Shown here in pieces: positions 1-12,333 of a stretch of 64,000 bases of DNA (position 1 is its first letter; every line of letters begins with the position of its first letter). The translations under genes and the position numbers were made by a program. The DNA is taken from positions 2,114,501 to 2,178,500 of the forward strand of contig JBAMJR010000024.1 in NCBI GenBank assembly GCA_038501785.1, given 5' to 3'. A model generated the notes under the pieces. It made no database searches. It had not been told where the DNA came from and was given only the letters and a program-made list of their open reading frames with translations. Origin of the DNA: Myoxocephalus aenaeus (taxonomy: Eukaryota > Chordata > Actinopteri > Perciformes > Cottidae).

Positions 1-3000
1 CACACAAGCACACACACACACGCACCCCTCACCCCAACACACAAAACATACACACACATGAAAACCTCAGCACAACAACAGTATGTCGAGGGATCCTCTG
101 TGTGATTGCCTCTGGCTGAAATTCTTTTTCGTTTGTGAGGGGCAGAGAAAACAGTGCGAGTGCAGCCGTCCTCTGCCCCTAAATGTCTAGACGGCTCTTC
201 ATATACACGGGTTTCAGAGAGCCTTCTCCACCTCTTTCTCCTCCACTACCCTCTCCTTTGCTTAATTCATCCGTCTTTCAGATCGTAAATCGGAGCAGCT
301 GTTAGAAAATACCGTTCGCAACGTCCGCCTCCTAGTCGAGTTCGACGTATAGGAGACCGGCCATCGCATAGCTGTTCCATCTAAATCAAATCCAATAGGA
401 ACACTAATACAGTCAATTCAGCTAATTCAAAAGGAGCAGTGCACTGTGTTCACTGTATCTGGTTTCACTTGTTAACAAACTGCTATGATAATGCAACAAA
501 ACAACAAAAGACTAATTAAAGGAGGTGTGCCTCCAAGGCCACCAATGGTAGTAATCATCTTGGATTAATGCAGCGACAGTGTTAAGTCGGAGTAAAGGGA
601 GGTTTCCCTGTTCCTCCCATTCCTCCGACGTTGCAGAATATTCAAATCCATTTCTAGCGGAACGGAAAATCTGACCTTTGTGTCCTTTGGATATCCGGGA
701 AAAAAAAAATCTTAACTCTTTCCGCGGTTGGAAAGCTCACTTGAGAAGAATAAAGGTTTAGTCGCTTCACCTTTTTAAAAAACAGCAGAATTTAAGACCA
801 AATCAATTCATTTTGATGCAGATTCGCTTTCACAAAGTAAACCAGTCCAGAACGGAAGAAGCTATCACACTGTCTCATGTCATTTTATATGACCTCTGCT
901 CCACAAAAAAGAGATGCAGCCATGGAGACATGTGTAGATGTAACAGGATTACCTGTTACAGGCAAAGAGCGTTAGTATTCGCGACATCACCGCGCTTCCA
1001 GCAACACCTATTATTTTGCAACGGTGTGTGGATTAATTTCGCAATGCCACTTCACCGTGTGAACGGGCACTTAGTCTTCGGCTGAGCCAGAAGGTCTCTG
1101 AAGTCTCCGCCGTGCACCTCGATGCAGGAATTTCCTGCACCTGCATGTGCGAACATCTTAACAACACACGCACAACTTCATTTTATTCTTCGCTCCTCTT
1201 AAGCCGTCACTGTGTTTCTATTTATTAGTCCAAAGGGAGCGTTCCTGATTTACATGGCACAGTGGTGTTGTTGTTTTTCTCCCGTTCGCTGGATGCATTG
1301 CTGCTACCAGGACGATGGCTGATGTCAAGGTAATAAAGACAACTGGAGGGGTTGCGTCTCCCCGCCTCCGCTCTTTGATTGCCGCATTTTACCCCATTAA
1401 GAGGAGCCTGTTCTGATAAGAAGCAGCATGGCCGACTCTCGGAAACCTTTCTTCGGACTCCTTATCTCCAGCTGTCTCCATCTCGGTCTTGATGTATATT
1501 TCCGTCTCTCCTTAAGACGCACGCAGGATTCATGTAGACCTGCAACCAGCAGCCTGTGTGTCTCTAAGTGTCTTTGTTTACACTCCTTGTTATAATGGAA
1601 AAGCACATTGTAACCACTGGCTTTGTCAGGCCACAGTTAATTGCAAACAATTATCATGATGGCAATTCATTTTAGTAATTGTCTTCTTCTGGACGGCTGG
1701 TCGCTAATCCCTTCCTCCTCTGTTCTGGATACAAAGTGTGTGTGTGGGTGTGTGTGTGTGTGTGTGTGCTGACAGTGCCAGCTCCTATGTTTTTTTTTTT
1801 AGCCTTGTTTCTCATTTGAATGAATGAAAAAAAGAGTTTGCATGACCCCAAGCTGCAATTTAAATCTCCTCCCGTGACTTCAAAGTAGGAGTGGTTTAAC
1901 TTTTCTCCTATAGAGAGTTGTGTGTCTCAAATACCATCGGTTGCTACCCATAACACCATAAAGAGCTCCCCATGATGAGATGATTAGATTGAAATGATTA
2001 GATAATTGGATAGAACATTTACTATTACAAGGGTGTGCAGAGTACAAGATTTCTCTCAGATTGCTGTCGCTAATTAACTGCGAATTTTGACTTCCCAGAT
2101 CATTTCTAAAGATTAGTGTCTCCGAAAAGAAAGAGACAACAACTATGACAAGAGATTTTTCCTGGAAATGTGGGTGGGATTGTCAAATCAGAGCTAGCAA
2201 ACGGTCCCATCCAGCCTTGGCCTGGATTCAGTCCCAGTGATACATTAGATGGTGCCATAGATGAAATGGATTTTCTTACCCCCCCTGATTAGTACAACAT
2301 TAGAGTAATTCTGCCTGCTAATCCAACACCTTTTCACAACTAACGGCTCGGTTGTAACTCCACAGAGGGACGAGTCCCGCGTCAAGCACCTAAAGTGATA
2401 GAGAATAATGAAAGTCTCGCCTTCTGCGTTTAGTCTCGTCCGCCAGCGATCCTGTTTCAGATTATGCAGCGCGCAGCCGGGAGAATGAGATTTCCCTGCG
2501 TGGCTCAGACAGGAGCGGGTCAGCTGCTCAAACCGCAATATATTTCAGACTTCACAGGCCGTGAGATGTTGGATCACCTTTGCACCCCCGCACCTGTACC
2601 TGGTTGTGTCTTTTCGGGCAACAAACTGTAACCTGCGTTCCGTTTCATTTCCCTGAGAGCTGATTGGATTTGCGATGGCCGAGCCTTTCCCCCCCCCGCG
2701 GGCCCCGCTGCTGACGGAGCAGCAATCTCTTTAACACCAACCGATAGATATGATAATGTACGCCGGCTTTATTGTCGAGGGACAGAAGGGCAGCGCGACA
2801 CGCGCGCCATATGTGTTCACCGGCGTTTTTTTGAACAGTCCCTCTCTGTTCCTTCAGCGGCCTCCTTGTCTAGAGGGGACCTCAGTGTTCACTGAACGCC
2901 TCGGGGCTCCGACTCTGTCTTTTAATCTTTAAATACTTTACCAACACATTTCTATTGTAGTTCACATGCTTTGAGAGGTTGGTATCGTGTGCCGACGGGT

Positions 3001-5155
3001 TGAAATGTCTTTTTTTGATTTTTCAGGACACCTATTGTTTCACTCTTGTTTTTCTCGGTGTCTTCAAATGACACAAATGACTCCAACTCACTCAAATAAC
3101 TCCAAAGAACACGAGTGAGAGTGCAGATCAGTGATCAGGGATGTTTTATAATAACCGTATTTAGGAGATGATAGCACTCAGCCATGAAAATCAAACTACT
3201 TGTTCAGTGAAAAATGACCAATATGTGACAGGATGCTTAGTGAGCGATTCTCAGACACTTATGGGCAATCAGCTCATATTTTCTGCTCCATTTCTCAGTC
3301 CGTCAAATCAAGTGTCACGGCTGTCCCCGACATCGGCACAAAGAACGCACGTAACAGTTTGTTTGCACCTTTTAAATGACGGTGAGAATGAGTTCAGCAG
3401 TTCTTTTTGTTTTTTTTTATATGTCTACGCTGTCCATGAAATCAATATCTTGAAGAAGTAGAAGTCCTTAATGTGGACCGGCTTAGCAGGTACTTCATTT
3501 CAGTGCAGTAATTAAGGGTCCATTTGGAGTGGGACCTGGTGGCCCATGCTGCCCTGAAGGACTGGGATTGGTCTAATTAACTAATATGAGAACGGCTGAT
3601 TGGGCAGTAAGTAACATAATCACAGCTCATTGGTCAATAACTTGCAGGTCGCCAGGGCAGATTGAGAGGAACATTTGGTGACCCGTCCTTCCTGGATAAA
3701 GGCTCTCTGGAGGACTGGGAATCTGACTGTACAGGGTTCCTGCTTTTAAAGGGCTTTTTAATAGGGCTTGCTATCCAATACTGGGTCTATAGCTTTCAGA
3801 TTTGATAACTGTAAAGTAGGGCTGAAATGCCTTGTCTATTATTGAAAAGGCAATTGAGAGCAATTTATTTAAATAATCTTTAAAAAAAGAACAAAAAAAG
3901 GAAGTTGTTGTAGTGGCATAAGTGAATGTATACTGGTCTTCAATATTCTCTATGATAGTAAACTAAACATTGTTGGGTCTACGACAAAGCAAGCAATATG
4001 AATATGTGAACTTGGGCATTCGAAACTTGTTATGGGACCCATTTCACCCAACAATTAAACAAAAAAATAAGGTTCATCAACAATGACTGATTGTTAGTTG
4101 TACCTGTGTGACCTTTGTGCGATGTATGGACATGACCTTGATCATTTTTGTGATTGACTTATTGTCCCATATACTGTATGGACATGACCTCTTTGATCAC
4201 TTTCGCTGAGCTCGAAATTTCGAGCCAATGCCCTTTTTTTTTAACAGAACACAAGAGTCCATTGTATTTATTGTTTTGATTGTGTTTTATTTATCTAGGA
4301 TATTTATTTATTTTTTCACACTCCAATTTCTAAATATTCTTAAGAATGAAAGGTTAATTAAGGGTGCTCTTGCATTATTATGCTAGTATATTATCATTAT
4401 ATTGGTGTCTTTATATGATCTTAAAAGGACAAATATATTGTTTCTTGTTATTATTTCTGGGACAATATATTATCAAACAAAAGTTGTTATTGTGACAGGC
4501 ATTGACAGTTAAAATCAATTACTTACAGTACCTGTTTACATGCTCTTTAATCAGATATTTGCTGAATTCTATCATGACTTTGTCAATTGAATCGGATTTT
4601 ACTTGGTAAAAAAGCAGATTCCCGGGGACACACTCAGTAAATCCAACTTGTGCTCAGACCGTCTTCCAATCTATTTTATTTCTGAAAAGTTCTTGTTTGT
4701 CTGCTTATGACACGGTAGTATTTAACGCTGCTGTCACAGTTGGACTTGTGCTTTAATAAATAAAACTTACAAATGATACTGACATGAGTTTCCCAGTGAA
4801 ACACTTTACCTTCGTCAGCTCCCAAAAAGGCCCTCTTGTGAATGCCGTTTCAGAGATAACCATCTCTGAAATGGCATTCACAATGCTTTGTCTTGCTTTG
4901 TTAAAGAAACTGAAAAACGTGTTTGTATTACTTAGAGAAAAGGGTATAAAATGTGGAATTTGAGTATTATACCTGCGTCCTTTTCATACCATCCTTTATA
5001 TGTTGTACCTCCATCAGTGCACTTTAACCACTTTGCCTCACCACTCTAACTTGTCTTCATTTCAACCATCTCCACATCAGAAACACACATAACGGGTACA
5101 TAACATGTCTCTGGATCCACCGTGTCTAACTCGCTCTCTTGTCCTGTGTGCACAG
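1..5155. other. Upstream intron of the ssbp gene; no exon found
   Basis: I looked for the upstream ssbp exons, especially the one ending in LGEPPGFLHSWWC, and did not find them, so the whole stretch reads as the 3' part of an intron. It holds degenerate (CA)n at 1-60, a (TG)n run at 1736-1769, AT-rich unique sequence, and an unusually good inverted repeat at 4836-4883. Non-repetitive, homeodomain-motif-rich sequence at about 1600-1690 and 3560-3660 could be conserved noncoding DNA, but I cannot compare species. All open frames here are short, without family resemblance or coding context. Confidence 0.7.
4836..4883. repeat. Near-perfect 22-bp-stem inverted repeat (hairpin)
   Basis: Arms 4836-4857 and 4862-4883 are reverse complements over 22 bases, except one position that would be a G-U pair in RNA. 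They enclose a four-base loop, aacc. The arm core reads gaatgccgtttcagagat. It lies in intron about 270 bases before the 5156 exon. The loop is too short for a typical microRNA precursor, and the flanks do not extend the stem. It may be a tiny palindromic transposon relic or a local inverted duplication. Confidence 0.85.
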
Positions 5156-5240
5156 TGTATTCTGGGATCTGTACTGCGCTGCCCCGGACCGGAGGGAGAC
5201 ATGTGAACATTCCAGCGAGGCCAAGGCTTTCCATGACTAT
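5156..5240 (+). CDS. ssbp4: ssbp exon: end of LUFS domain
   Basis: This 85-base exon encodes VFWDLYCAAPDRRE followed by TCEHSSEAKAFHDY, near-identical to the end of the N-terminal conserved domain of vertebrate SSBP2/3/4 (about residues 65-92 in human SSBP3 numbering, from memory). The first base, T, completes a split Cys codon, so the missing upstream exon should end in the WW(C) of the family motif. The acceptor is a pyrimidine-rich stretch ending in cacag at 5155 and the donor is gtgagtg at 5241; the exon ends in phase 0 on Tyr. In the family this domain contacts LDB/CLIM proteins and mediates self-association. APDRR with Asp is the SSBP4-type spelling, while SSBP2/3 have APERR. An open frame runs beyond both borders but is not coding there. 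Confidence 0.95.
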
Positions 5241-5820
5241 GTGAGTGAACTTAACCAACCCTCCAGTTGTGTACGAACAGGAACACAAATGCAGCCTGCA
5301 CACACCCACCACATGGACCCACGTGCTTGTGTGGGCACCTACGAGCACACACAGGGTGTGCATCAGGGAGATGGGACTGTTCCGCCTGTGATAATGCTGC
5401 TGGTTCTTGTTTTGACATGTCTGGTCGGCCGCGGCTGCAGCCTTGTGTTCTGCATGGGACAGCCTGTGAGCCAGACGCCTGACGTAGCGCGCTTTTAAAA
5501 AATGCAACACCTATGAACACCGCTTCTATATTTTATGGGAAAGCCCTTAGAATTTTGTTAAGTCTAATCGAGAGCCTTCATGCCATTTCTGCCACATTTC
5601 ACGTGACCGGGGCTTGGTTCGCTATCTTTTTTTTGCGAAAACCCTGTAGCTCAGCTGCTGGCGGCACTTCCTCAAACGCCGACCCCTGACCCTTCAGGTC
5701 TCAGCCAAACCCTCGGCCTGAGGTGAAGGGTCACAGCGCTGCCTGGCTATTTATTGGTCCACTCAAGGCTTCAGCAAAGGTCATGGCACATAAAGCAGCT
5801 GGCTGATCACACAAGCACAT

Positions 5821-5822
<2 letters not shown>

Positions 5823-5889
<67 letters not shown>
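5823..5889. repeat. (CA)n microsatellite, 67 bases
   Basis: An uninterrupted AC dinucleotide run. A second run of the same orientation follows 163 bases downstream. Every open frame through it is a Thr/His or Cys/Val dipeptide artefact. Confidence 0.98.
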
Positions 5890-5890
<1 letters not shown>

Positions 5891-6051
5891 TCACAAACAA
5901 TACATGTACACAGAGGACACATTTAGAGCTGGACAAGCAACTCCAGTTGTGGCTGCAGGGCGGCTGGACGGGCGATGAAAGGTCAGGGTCTGCGGCCCTC
6001 TTGACCCTCTCATCTTCTGAAGAGCTGGTGCAGTCGATCAGTAACCTATTG

Positions 6052-6052
<1 letters not shown>

Positions 6053-6129
<77 letters not shown>
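6053..6129. repeat. (CA)n microsatellite, 77 bases
   Basis: A perfect AC run of about 38 units, in the same orientation as the run at 5823-5889. Confidence 0.98.
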
Positions 6130-6130
<1 letters not shown>

Positions 6131-6604
6131 GCTGGGCTCATATTATTGCAAATGACCGTTTTGATGTGATTGTGGCCTTGACAGAGTGACTCACTCTGTC
6201 AGTTTGGGTTTGAAATAGATTTCTCCACTTCAGCGTGAACGTCCTCCTCCTTGGCCGGTCCGCACGACGTGTCGCCCGAGACGTATTTGAATAAGGATTA
6301 CACAGGCGTCAGGACCACTAGATTATCGTTCCACCTGGGCAGCAGAGGAACCCGAAATGGATTAGAGGTGCTATTCTCACCATTTCAATCTGGCTGTTTC
6401 AGCCCACAGCCATTCACCCATTCAGTTGAACTCTCTTATGAGGTTTGACAGCAAAAGTGTCAGCACTTGTCAGCTGAACAGATTACATTTGTTGTGCATG
6501 TACTACGCATGTGTGTGTGTGTGTGTGGGGCACTAGTCTACTCCACTCCTGTGCGTGTGTGTATGTATGTATGTGTGTGTGTGCATGTGTCGGACCACCA
6601 TAAG

Positions 6605-6667
6605 ATTAATTACATGGTTAATTAAACCTAGTTGTTAATTAAATCTGACAACTGTGTCTAATTAATC
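6605..6667. promoter_or_regulatory. Cluster of four TTAATTA/TAATTAA homeodomain-type cores
   Basis: Four TAATTA-containing cores occur within about 63 bases: attaattac, ggttaattaa, gttaattaaa and ctaattaatc. The outermost two are near-inverted copies of each other. TAATTA is the consensus for LIM, paired-type and many Antp-class homeodomains. Clustering suggests a possible enhancer element but does not prove it, because intronic DNA here is AT-rich. Confidence 0.35.
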
Positions 6668-7986
6668 TAAATGCAATATAATTTCCTACACCTTTCTCCA
6701 GAGGTAGGCCAGCTGGATACCTGCGTGTCAGCTCTTTAACGGCTCCGGTTTGACAGGCCCGGTCAATATATGGCTGAACATCAAGCTTCAAATTCTGCCG
6801 CCGTAAAAAAGACACATTTCAAAAAGTGCTTCAGTCTCCGGCGGCGTAAATCAGTCAGGGCCGCTAATGCTGCCGTATATTTGACGACGGAACGAAACAA
6901 AGACTTAAACCGCGGCGTTGGAGGTGCTATATCGGAGTAAACGAGGACGCCATGAGGCGAGGCGAGCTCGTCTTTAACAGACAAACAACGTTAGTGTGTT
7001 GTAGTTGAAGGAATCAGACAGTGTTGTTTGACCTTCGACCCCGGCTCAAGTTCAGGAAGTTGGAGTGTGTGAGGTGTCTGCTTGTCTGAGAGGGCAAATC
7101 TGTTGGTGACACTAAGTTGAGTCATTAAATAATTAGTTGTGATCCAGTTATAATATTCTATATTCTATAAAATGTTCCAGATGTCTTGTTTATACACCTT
7201 AATCCTGATTCATGTGTTTGCTCTCTTAATATAAAGTGATGCCTCTCTAAGCACTGTTTGGCTGCACAGTAATGACTGACCCAGGGGTCCGCTGCTATTT
7301 AGTGATGCTATTTAAATATAATAAAGGAATATTGTACTTTTTCCTCCTTTTTGATTGTATGTAAATGCTGGAACTTTTTAAGATTCAACCGTTAAGTGTG
7401 TGTTCATGCTCAGAGTGTGTGGCAGAGGTAACAGTAAAAGGCCGCATTTTAGTGTGTGAGCACGCGTGCTTTTGTGACTGTTACGAAGAGAGAGAGGGAA
7501 AGGGAGTGTGTGTATGTGTGTGTGTTTGTGTGACAGAGAGAGAGGGAAAGAGAGTGTCAGGGTCGAGGCGTGTGAATCCCCGGGGTGATGAAGGGTCTGT
7601 CTCTCTCTGATTAACTCCGGCTCCTCGGTCCCAGCAGACCGGCGGCCCGATCAAGTCTCTATCGCGGCCCCTTGCCGATAACGACTCCCTCATTCCCGCC
7701 GGTCCCCCCGGATCACAGAGTGAAAAACAACACGGCTCCCAGGAGTCGCACGCGCCCGTCTCTCTGTGTGTCGTTGCAGGGAACGAGGAATGCGAGCGAG
7801 ATAAAGCGAGATTGGTTTTGATTTTATTAATGTTTTATTTTCTTTATAATTTGTGGTCTCCTGCTAGCAACGCCAGTTTGTTGTGGATGGAAATGAAGGG
7901 GGGGGGTGGGAATCCCAGCGCTGCTGTGCTATAAAACTGATATTTAGAAAACGCAGTTCGCTTATTTGTTTCCTGGAACCGATGTG

Positions 7987-7999
7987 GTTGCTAGGCAAC
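7987..7999. promoter_or_regulatory. RFX X-box-like palindrome
   Basis: GTTGCTAGGCAAC is a perfect inverted repeat (GTTGC-TAG-GCAAC) matching the X-box recognised by RFX winged-helix factors. It is intronic, 2.7 kb after the first visible exon. Confidence 0.45.
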
Positions 8000-8849
8000 A
8001 TTGAGCACAGCGTTAGTTACAGATTTGGTTTGGCTCGGCTCAGTTTGGCTCCATTTGGCCCGGTTTGAAGGCATCTCTTACTCAGCCCTGTCCTACTGGC
8101 CCCCATCGTGAGCGATGATGTCGACTTTGTGGACTCTCCAGTTTGGGAAAGATAATGGTATATAATGTGCTAATCCTCAGATCTGGGGGACTGGTTGACA
8201 GCTAATCCAGGGGAATGTGGTGGGATTGGAGCCCTGGCCACGCTCCCAGAACTGGAGGCCTCTGACTGGCTGGATCGCTGCTTGGCTTCACCCCTGGACG
8301 GCGATTCTGCTATCATAGCCACTCGAAACCCGCGCGTAAACACTCACACATGCAGGCACGCTTGTGTGCATATCACAGACCCACACTTTGCATGCAAGAC
8401 ACACACACAAAAAAAAATCCCACTCTCAAAGTAAGCCAGATGATACGGTATCATAAAGAGCTGGAACACTCTTGTACCCCTGTAAAGTAATTTAAGTGGT
8501 CTCTCTTGTCGTCTTAATTGTCGGAGTTGTGTTTCTGTCCTTCCTCTTCACGTCGCCGTTTCATCATGTTTATTTCCTAAAAGAGATCCGGGCGTCTTGC
8601 GGCCCTCTTTTCTGCTCGAATTTGGATGTTCCTCAAAAGAACACTTTGTTGAGGAGACGTGTTTGATTATCAGAATATGGCACGTCTTTAGTAACTCAAT
8701 ATTAATGATTAAAGGACGAGAGCTTTTGTGATGAAGAAAGCATACATATTGACGAGCGAGGAGGCACGCTTGTTCACACACACACACACACACACAGACA
8801 TTCTTGCTCACATTAAAGCAGGCAGAAGAATGAGTCTCTGTTTCCGCTG

Positions 8850-8855
<6 letters not shown>

Positions 8856-8927
<72 letters not shown>
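8856..8927. repeat. (CA)36 microsatellite preceded by (GC)n
   Basis: A perfect CA run follows the alternating gcgcgc at about 8849-8855. Both are alternating purine-pyrimidine tracts, so the block is prone to form Z-DNA. Confidence 0.97.
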
Positions 8928-8928
<1 letters not shown>

Positions 8929-9767
8929 TCATGGACGCACGCACTCGCAATCACAGACAAACAGTCTTTCAGGAATTGATACACTCGGCCCTGTTGTTGC
9001 AGACATTTTGCTTTGCCCCAGCCAGAGGTTGCAACCCTGAAACATCTGCGATTCGTGCCAATCCAGGTTCACCGCCTGCGGAGTGCCACAGATTTAGTGG
9101 CACAAGTGCGTCATTCACGTCGCAGCGCTTCACGGACGGCGCTCGGCTCTCGGCTCTCCGCTGGCTGACGAGAACTGTCGTGACGGTTGAGATGGAAGAG
9201 TCAAATAAGGGCATGGAGACGTCTTCTTTGAAGCTTCAAGAGAGAGATTGCGGTCGGAAAAAACGTTTCGCGTGAATCCATTGGTGAATTTGATCTGGAA
9301 ATGGTGATGAAATTATAATTATTCCATTGTTTAAATCAGGCGAAAAGGCCAAACATTCATTTCAGCTTCCCAAATGAGAGCCCAATGGGTTTGTCTTGTC
9401 ATTATAAATTGTAACTTAGTCTGGGTGGTAATTCAATATGACTTATCGTCTTTCACTCAGGAAATCAAATTTAGATTAATCACCCAATTGCCTTAATCGG
9501 ATAACTCTGTTTCTGTGTTTGCATTTAAAAAATAATCCAGATTGAAATATTTTTTAAATAATTCTCTATGATTGCACTTAAAAGTGTTCACTTTGCACTC
9601 AAGTTCTTAATTTAATTAGAACATTTTAGAAAAGATTCTATATGGGGCTATATATCGTTATCGAGATATGGATTGACATATCGCCCTCATCTGAATTCGT
9701 CATATTTGGCTCTGGAAAAATGGGTTGGGTGCGGATATTTGTAGACTAAATGATGACTAAATGAATT

Positions 9768-10068
9768 TAGGGCTGCAACTATTATTATTACATTCATCAC
9801 CTATTCATAATCACAATGTCAGAAAGTAGTGAAACATGCCCATCACAATTTCCCAGACAGCACACAGTGATGACGTCAACAAATGTCTTGTTTTGTCAGA
9901 ACAAAACCCAAAAGATTTGACGTTTTCTTTCATTAAAAACAACACATTGATATGCTGGCACAAGCGGGTTAGCCTGAAAAATGACTAAATCAGTTAAATA
10001 AATCTAAATTGTTGCCGATGAATTTTCTGTCCATCGACCAATCGAAGAAACGACTGATCGTTTCAGAT
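9768..10068. mobile_element. MITE of the teleost TAGGGCTGCAACTA family
   Basis: It begins tagggctgcaactattatt and ends with atcgaccaatcgaagaaacg and gactgatcgtttcag, a decayed inverted copy of the start. The interior phrases ccatcacaatttcccag, aatgtcttgttttgtc and gaaaaatgactaaa are ones I remember from this abundant fish family. There is no transposase, and I cannot define a target-site duplication. Confidence 0.75.
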
Positions 10069-11206
10069 CGTAATAAATGAATGTAAAGGGAGAAAAACAA
10101 TGGAAAGAAGTTGCAGCCTTTTAATGCGCTCTGTTCCCAGCATGCAGTGCGCAGACGGAGAGGTGGACGGAGGTGCTCTGTTGGCTGTTGCCCGGGGATT
10201 CTTTGAGAGGGTTAAACATTTGTTCGGCTGGACCACAGTAACAGGTGGCACGAGGGGAGGAGCTGCGCTCTGTAAACAACCGCTGATGGCCGAGCCTTTG
10301 TCTGGGCTTTGTGTGTGATTGTGTGTGTGTGTTTTCCATCCCCGCAACTCCCTGTGTTGCCGCACCAGGTGCTCACTCGCCTTACTTCACCGCCACACGT
10401 CTGCTGAAGCCCTTCCTTTCCTTTCATAGCTGTCTTTGTCTCTGTCCTTTTATTTTTTTCGAAAGACAGAATTTACTCATCCTGCACTGTTTTCCCTGCT
10501 TCAATTCCTCTCAGGTCTTTTTCACCCCCCCCCTTCCGTCGCTCTTTCTTTCCTTTCCTCTCTGTTCCATGCTCTCTTTCTGATCCTCCCCCTCTCTCCT
10601 TTCCCCTCCCTCCCTCCCTCCACCTCTCCCCTCGCATCCCTCCCCCTCTCTCAGAGGAGATTGATTGGGTAATCTGGCTAGGTGCCAGCAGTGCCCGCTT
10701 TCTTGCTCGGGGGAAGGAGAGAAGCGGGGGCGACATGACGACATGCAGGAATAATAATAACACCCATAATACAGGCAGAGTAGGTACGGATGGAGGGATG
10801 GAGAGAAAAGAGGCAGCAGAGGAATGGAGTCGGCGTTGGCACGGCGATGTCCTCTTTTATTCTCCTGGCCGTCTCTCCGTTTAAATATAGCCCACACACA
10901 CGAAAAAGGCATGCCACAACGTTGTGTCTCTCCATTTTTCTGTCCGTCTCTATCTGTCTTTCCATCCTCTCCCTCCCACCTTCCTCACCTCCTCCGTGTG
11001 CGTCTGCGTCGTCTTTTAATATCAAACGGCGCGTGGAGTGCGGGCTGCAGGCAGACGGGCGTCGAGCGCGATGACGCTGTCTTTGTGTGCCGTTGTTTAC
11101 CGCCGCCGCCGTCGAAATGAAAAAGGCCAGTTGGCTCCTCGGTCCGTGTGTATACCTTTCTCCTATCTGAGGGGAAGCAACAAAGCCTGAAAGTGCTGCC
11201 CTCAAG

Positions 11207-11210
<4 letters not shown>

Positions 11211-11286
<76 letters not shown>
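11211..11286. repeat. (TG)38 microsatellite
   Basis: A perfect TG/GT run of about 76 bases, within the large intron. Confidence 0.98.
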
Positions 11287-11287
<1 letters not shown>

Positions 11288-12183
11288 CGGCTGGAGGTCT
11301 GGAAGTGACAGAAGCGGAAGATCAAATATTGTTTATGATTCCCTCCCTCACAGGTTCATCCTGGGCGAGCTTAAAATGTGCCGAGGTTTAGCATTTGATC
11401 TCGACTCCCGCGAGCGTGAGCTCCTGGATCTGTGTTTGACAGAGACGGACATGAAGACGGACAGATGGAGACAACAAATCAGGGACAGGAAGAGGAGCGG
11501 CGGGGAGGCACGAGGAGGAGGAGGACACATGAGGCAGGAGGGAGTTGGAGAAGAGGGGCGGGGTGCATCGGCGTGCAGGAGGAAAGAGGTGACGCCGGGG
11601 ACTTTTCTTTTAAGTCTGCCTTTTTTCATAGTTTATCTGAGTTTTGGTCCTAGCGACGCCGCGCATGTTGCTAGCCGGAGCAGCGTAAACGCCACGAAGC
11701 CGCCTGAGCAAAGTTATTGCAGGAGCCAAAAACCCTGCAGCGTTCACTTTCCCTCCTTGCATGCAGATTTCCAAACCCCAGTCCCATTTAATTTCCCTAA
11801 CCCAGTTACCCATGAATGCCCTCTTAGTTGCAACATCATCATCCATAAAATTTAAACGCACGCTTTAAACGAATACTACATTCTGGGAAATAGTGGGAAC
11901 TCCTCGGGGCATTTGTTTATCTCTCCCGGAGAAACTCGGAGGTGAACGCTGCCAATTCTCTTTCAGTTTAGTCCTTTCCAGGAAATAGATTATGGTTCAA
12001 TAATTTAAAAAGAACAACAACATGCATCACTTGTTCGCCTCAACTGTAAACCAGTTTACTGTGGGGAATTGAAGTGAGCAATTTGTAAGGGGGTTGGAAG
12101 TTCAAGGGCGACCTTCCATGCCAGAGGTGTTTCTTGTCTGTGGTGCTTTCTCCTGGCTGTGCTCACACGTCTACATACAAATG

Positions 12184-12333
<150 letters not shown>

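Larger units (their letters stand above)
5241..12183. other. Large intron, part 1
   Basis: This part of the 41.7 kb intron contains no supported gene. Microsatellites include (CA)n at 5823-5889, 6053-6129, 8776-8797 and 8856-8927, (TG)n at 6510-6590 and (TG)38 at 11211-11286. A CpG- and GC-rich patch lies at about 7610-7780. One recognisable MITE lies at 9768-10068, and a fragment reading tatcgttatcgagatatgg at about 9650-9690 resembles the family seen at 38565-38812. C/T-rich sequence occupies about 10500-10660. Non-repetitive AT-rich blocks at 6600-6700 and 9280-9560 look like candidate conserved noncoding DNA. Confidence 0.6.

Noticed and set aside
4836..4883. microRNA precursor interpretation of the hairpin
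   Set aside because: The loop is only four bases and the stem does not extend as a precursor would; kept as an inverted repeat.
5046..5520. Overlapping open frames on both strands around the first exon, up to 154 codons
   Set aside because: Only 5156-5240 in one plus frame matches the SSBP family; the others cross the splice sites and are shadows.
11148..11855. 235-codon plus-strand open frame
   Set aside because: It depends on a (TG)38 Cys/Val run, and the rest has no domain, family resemblance or splice context.
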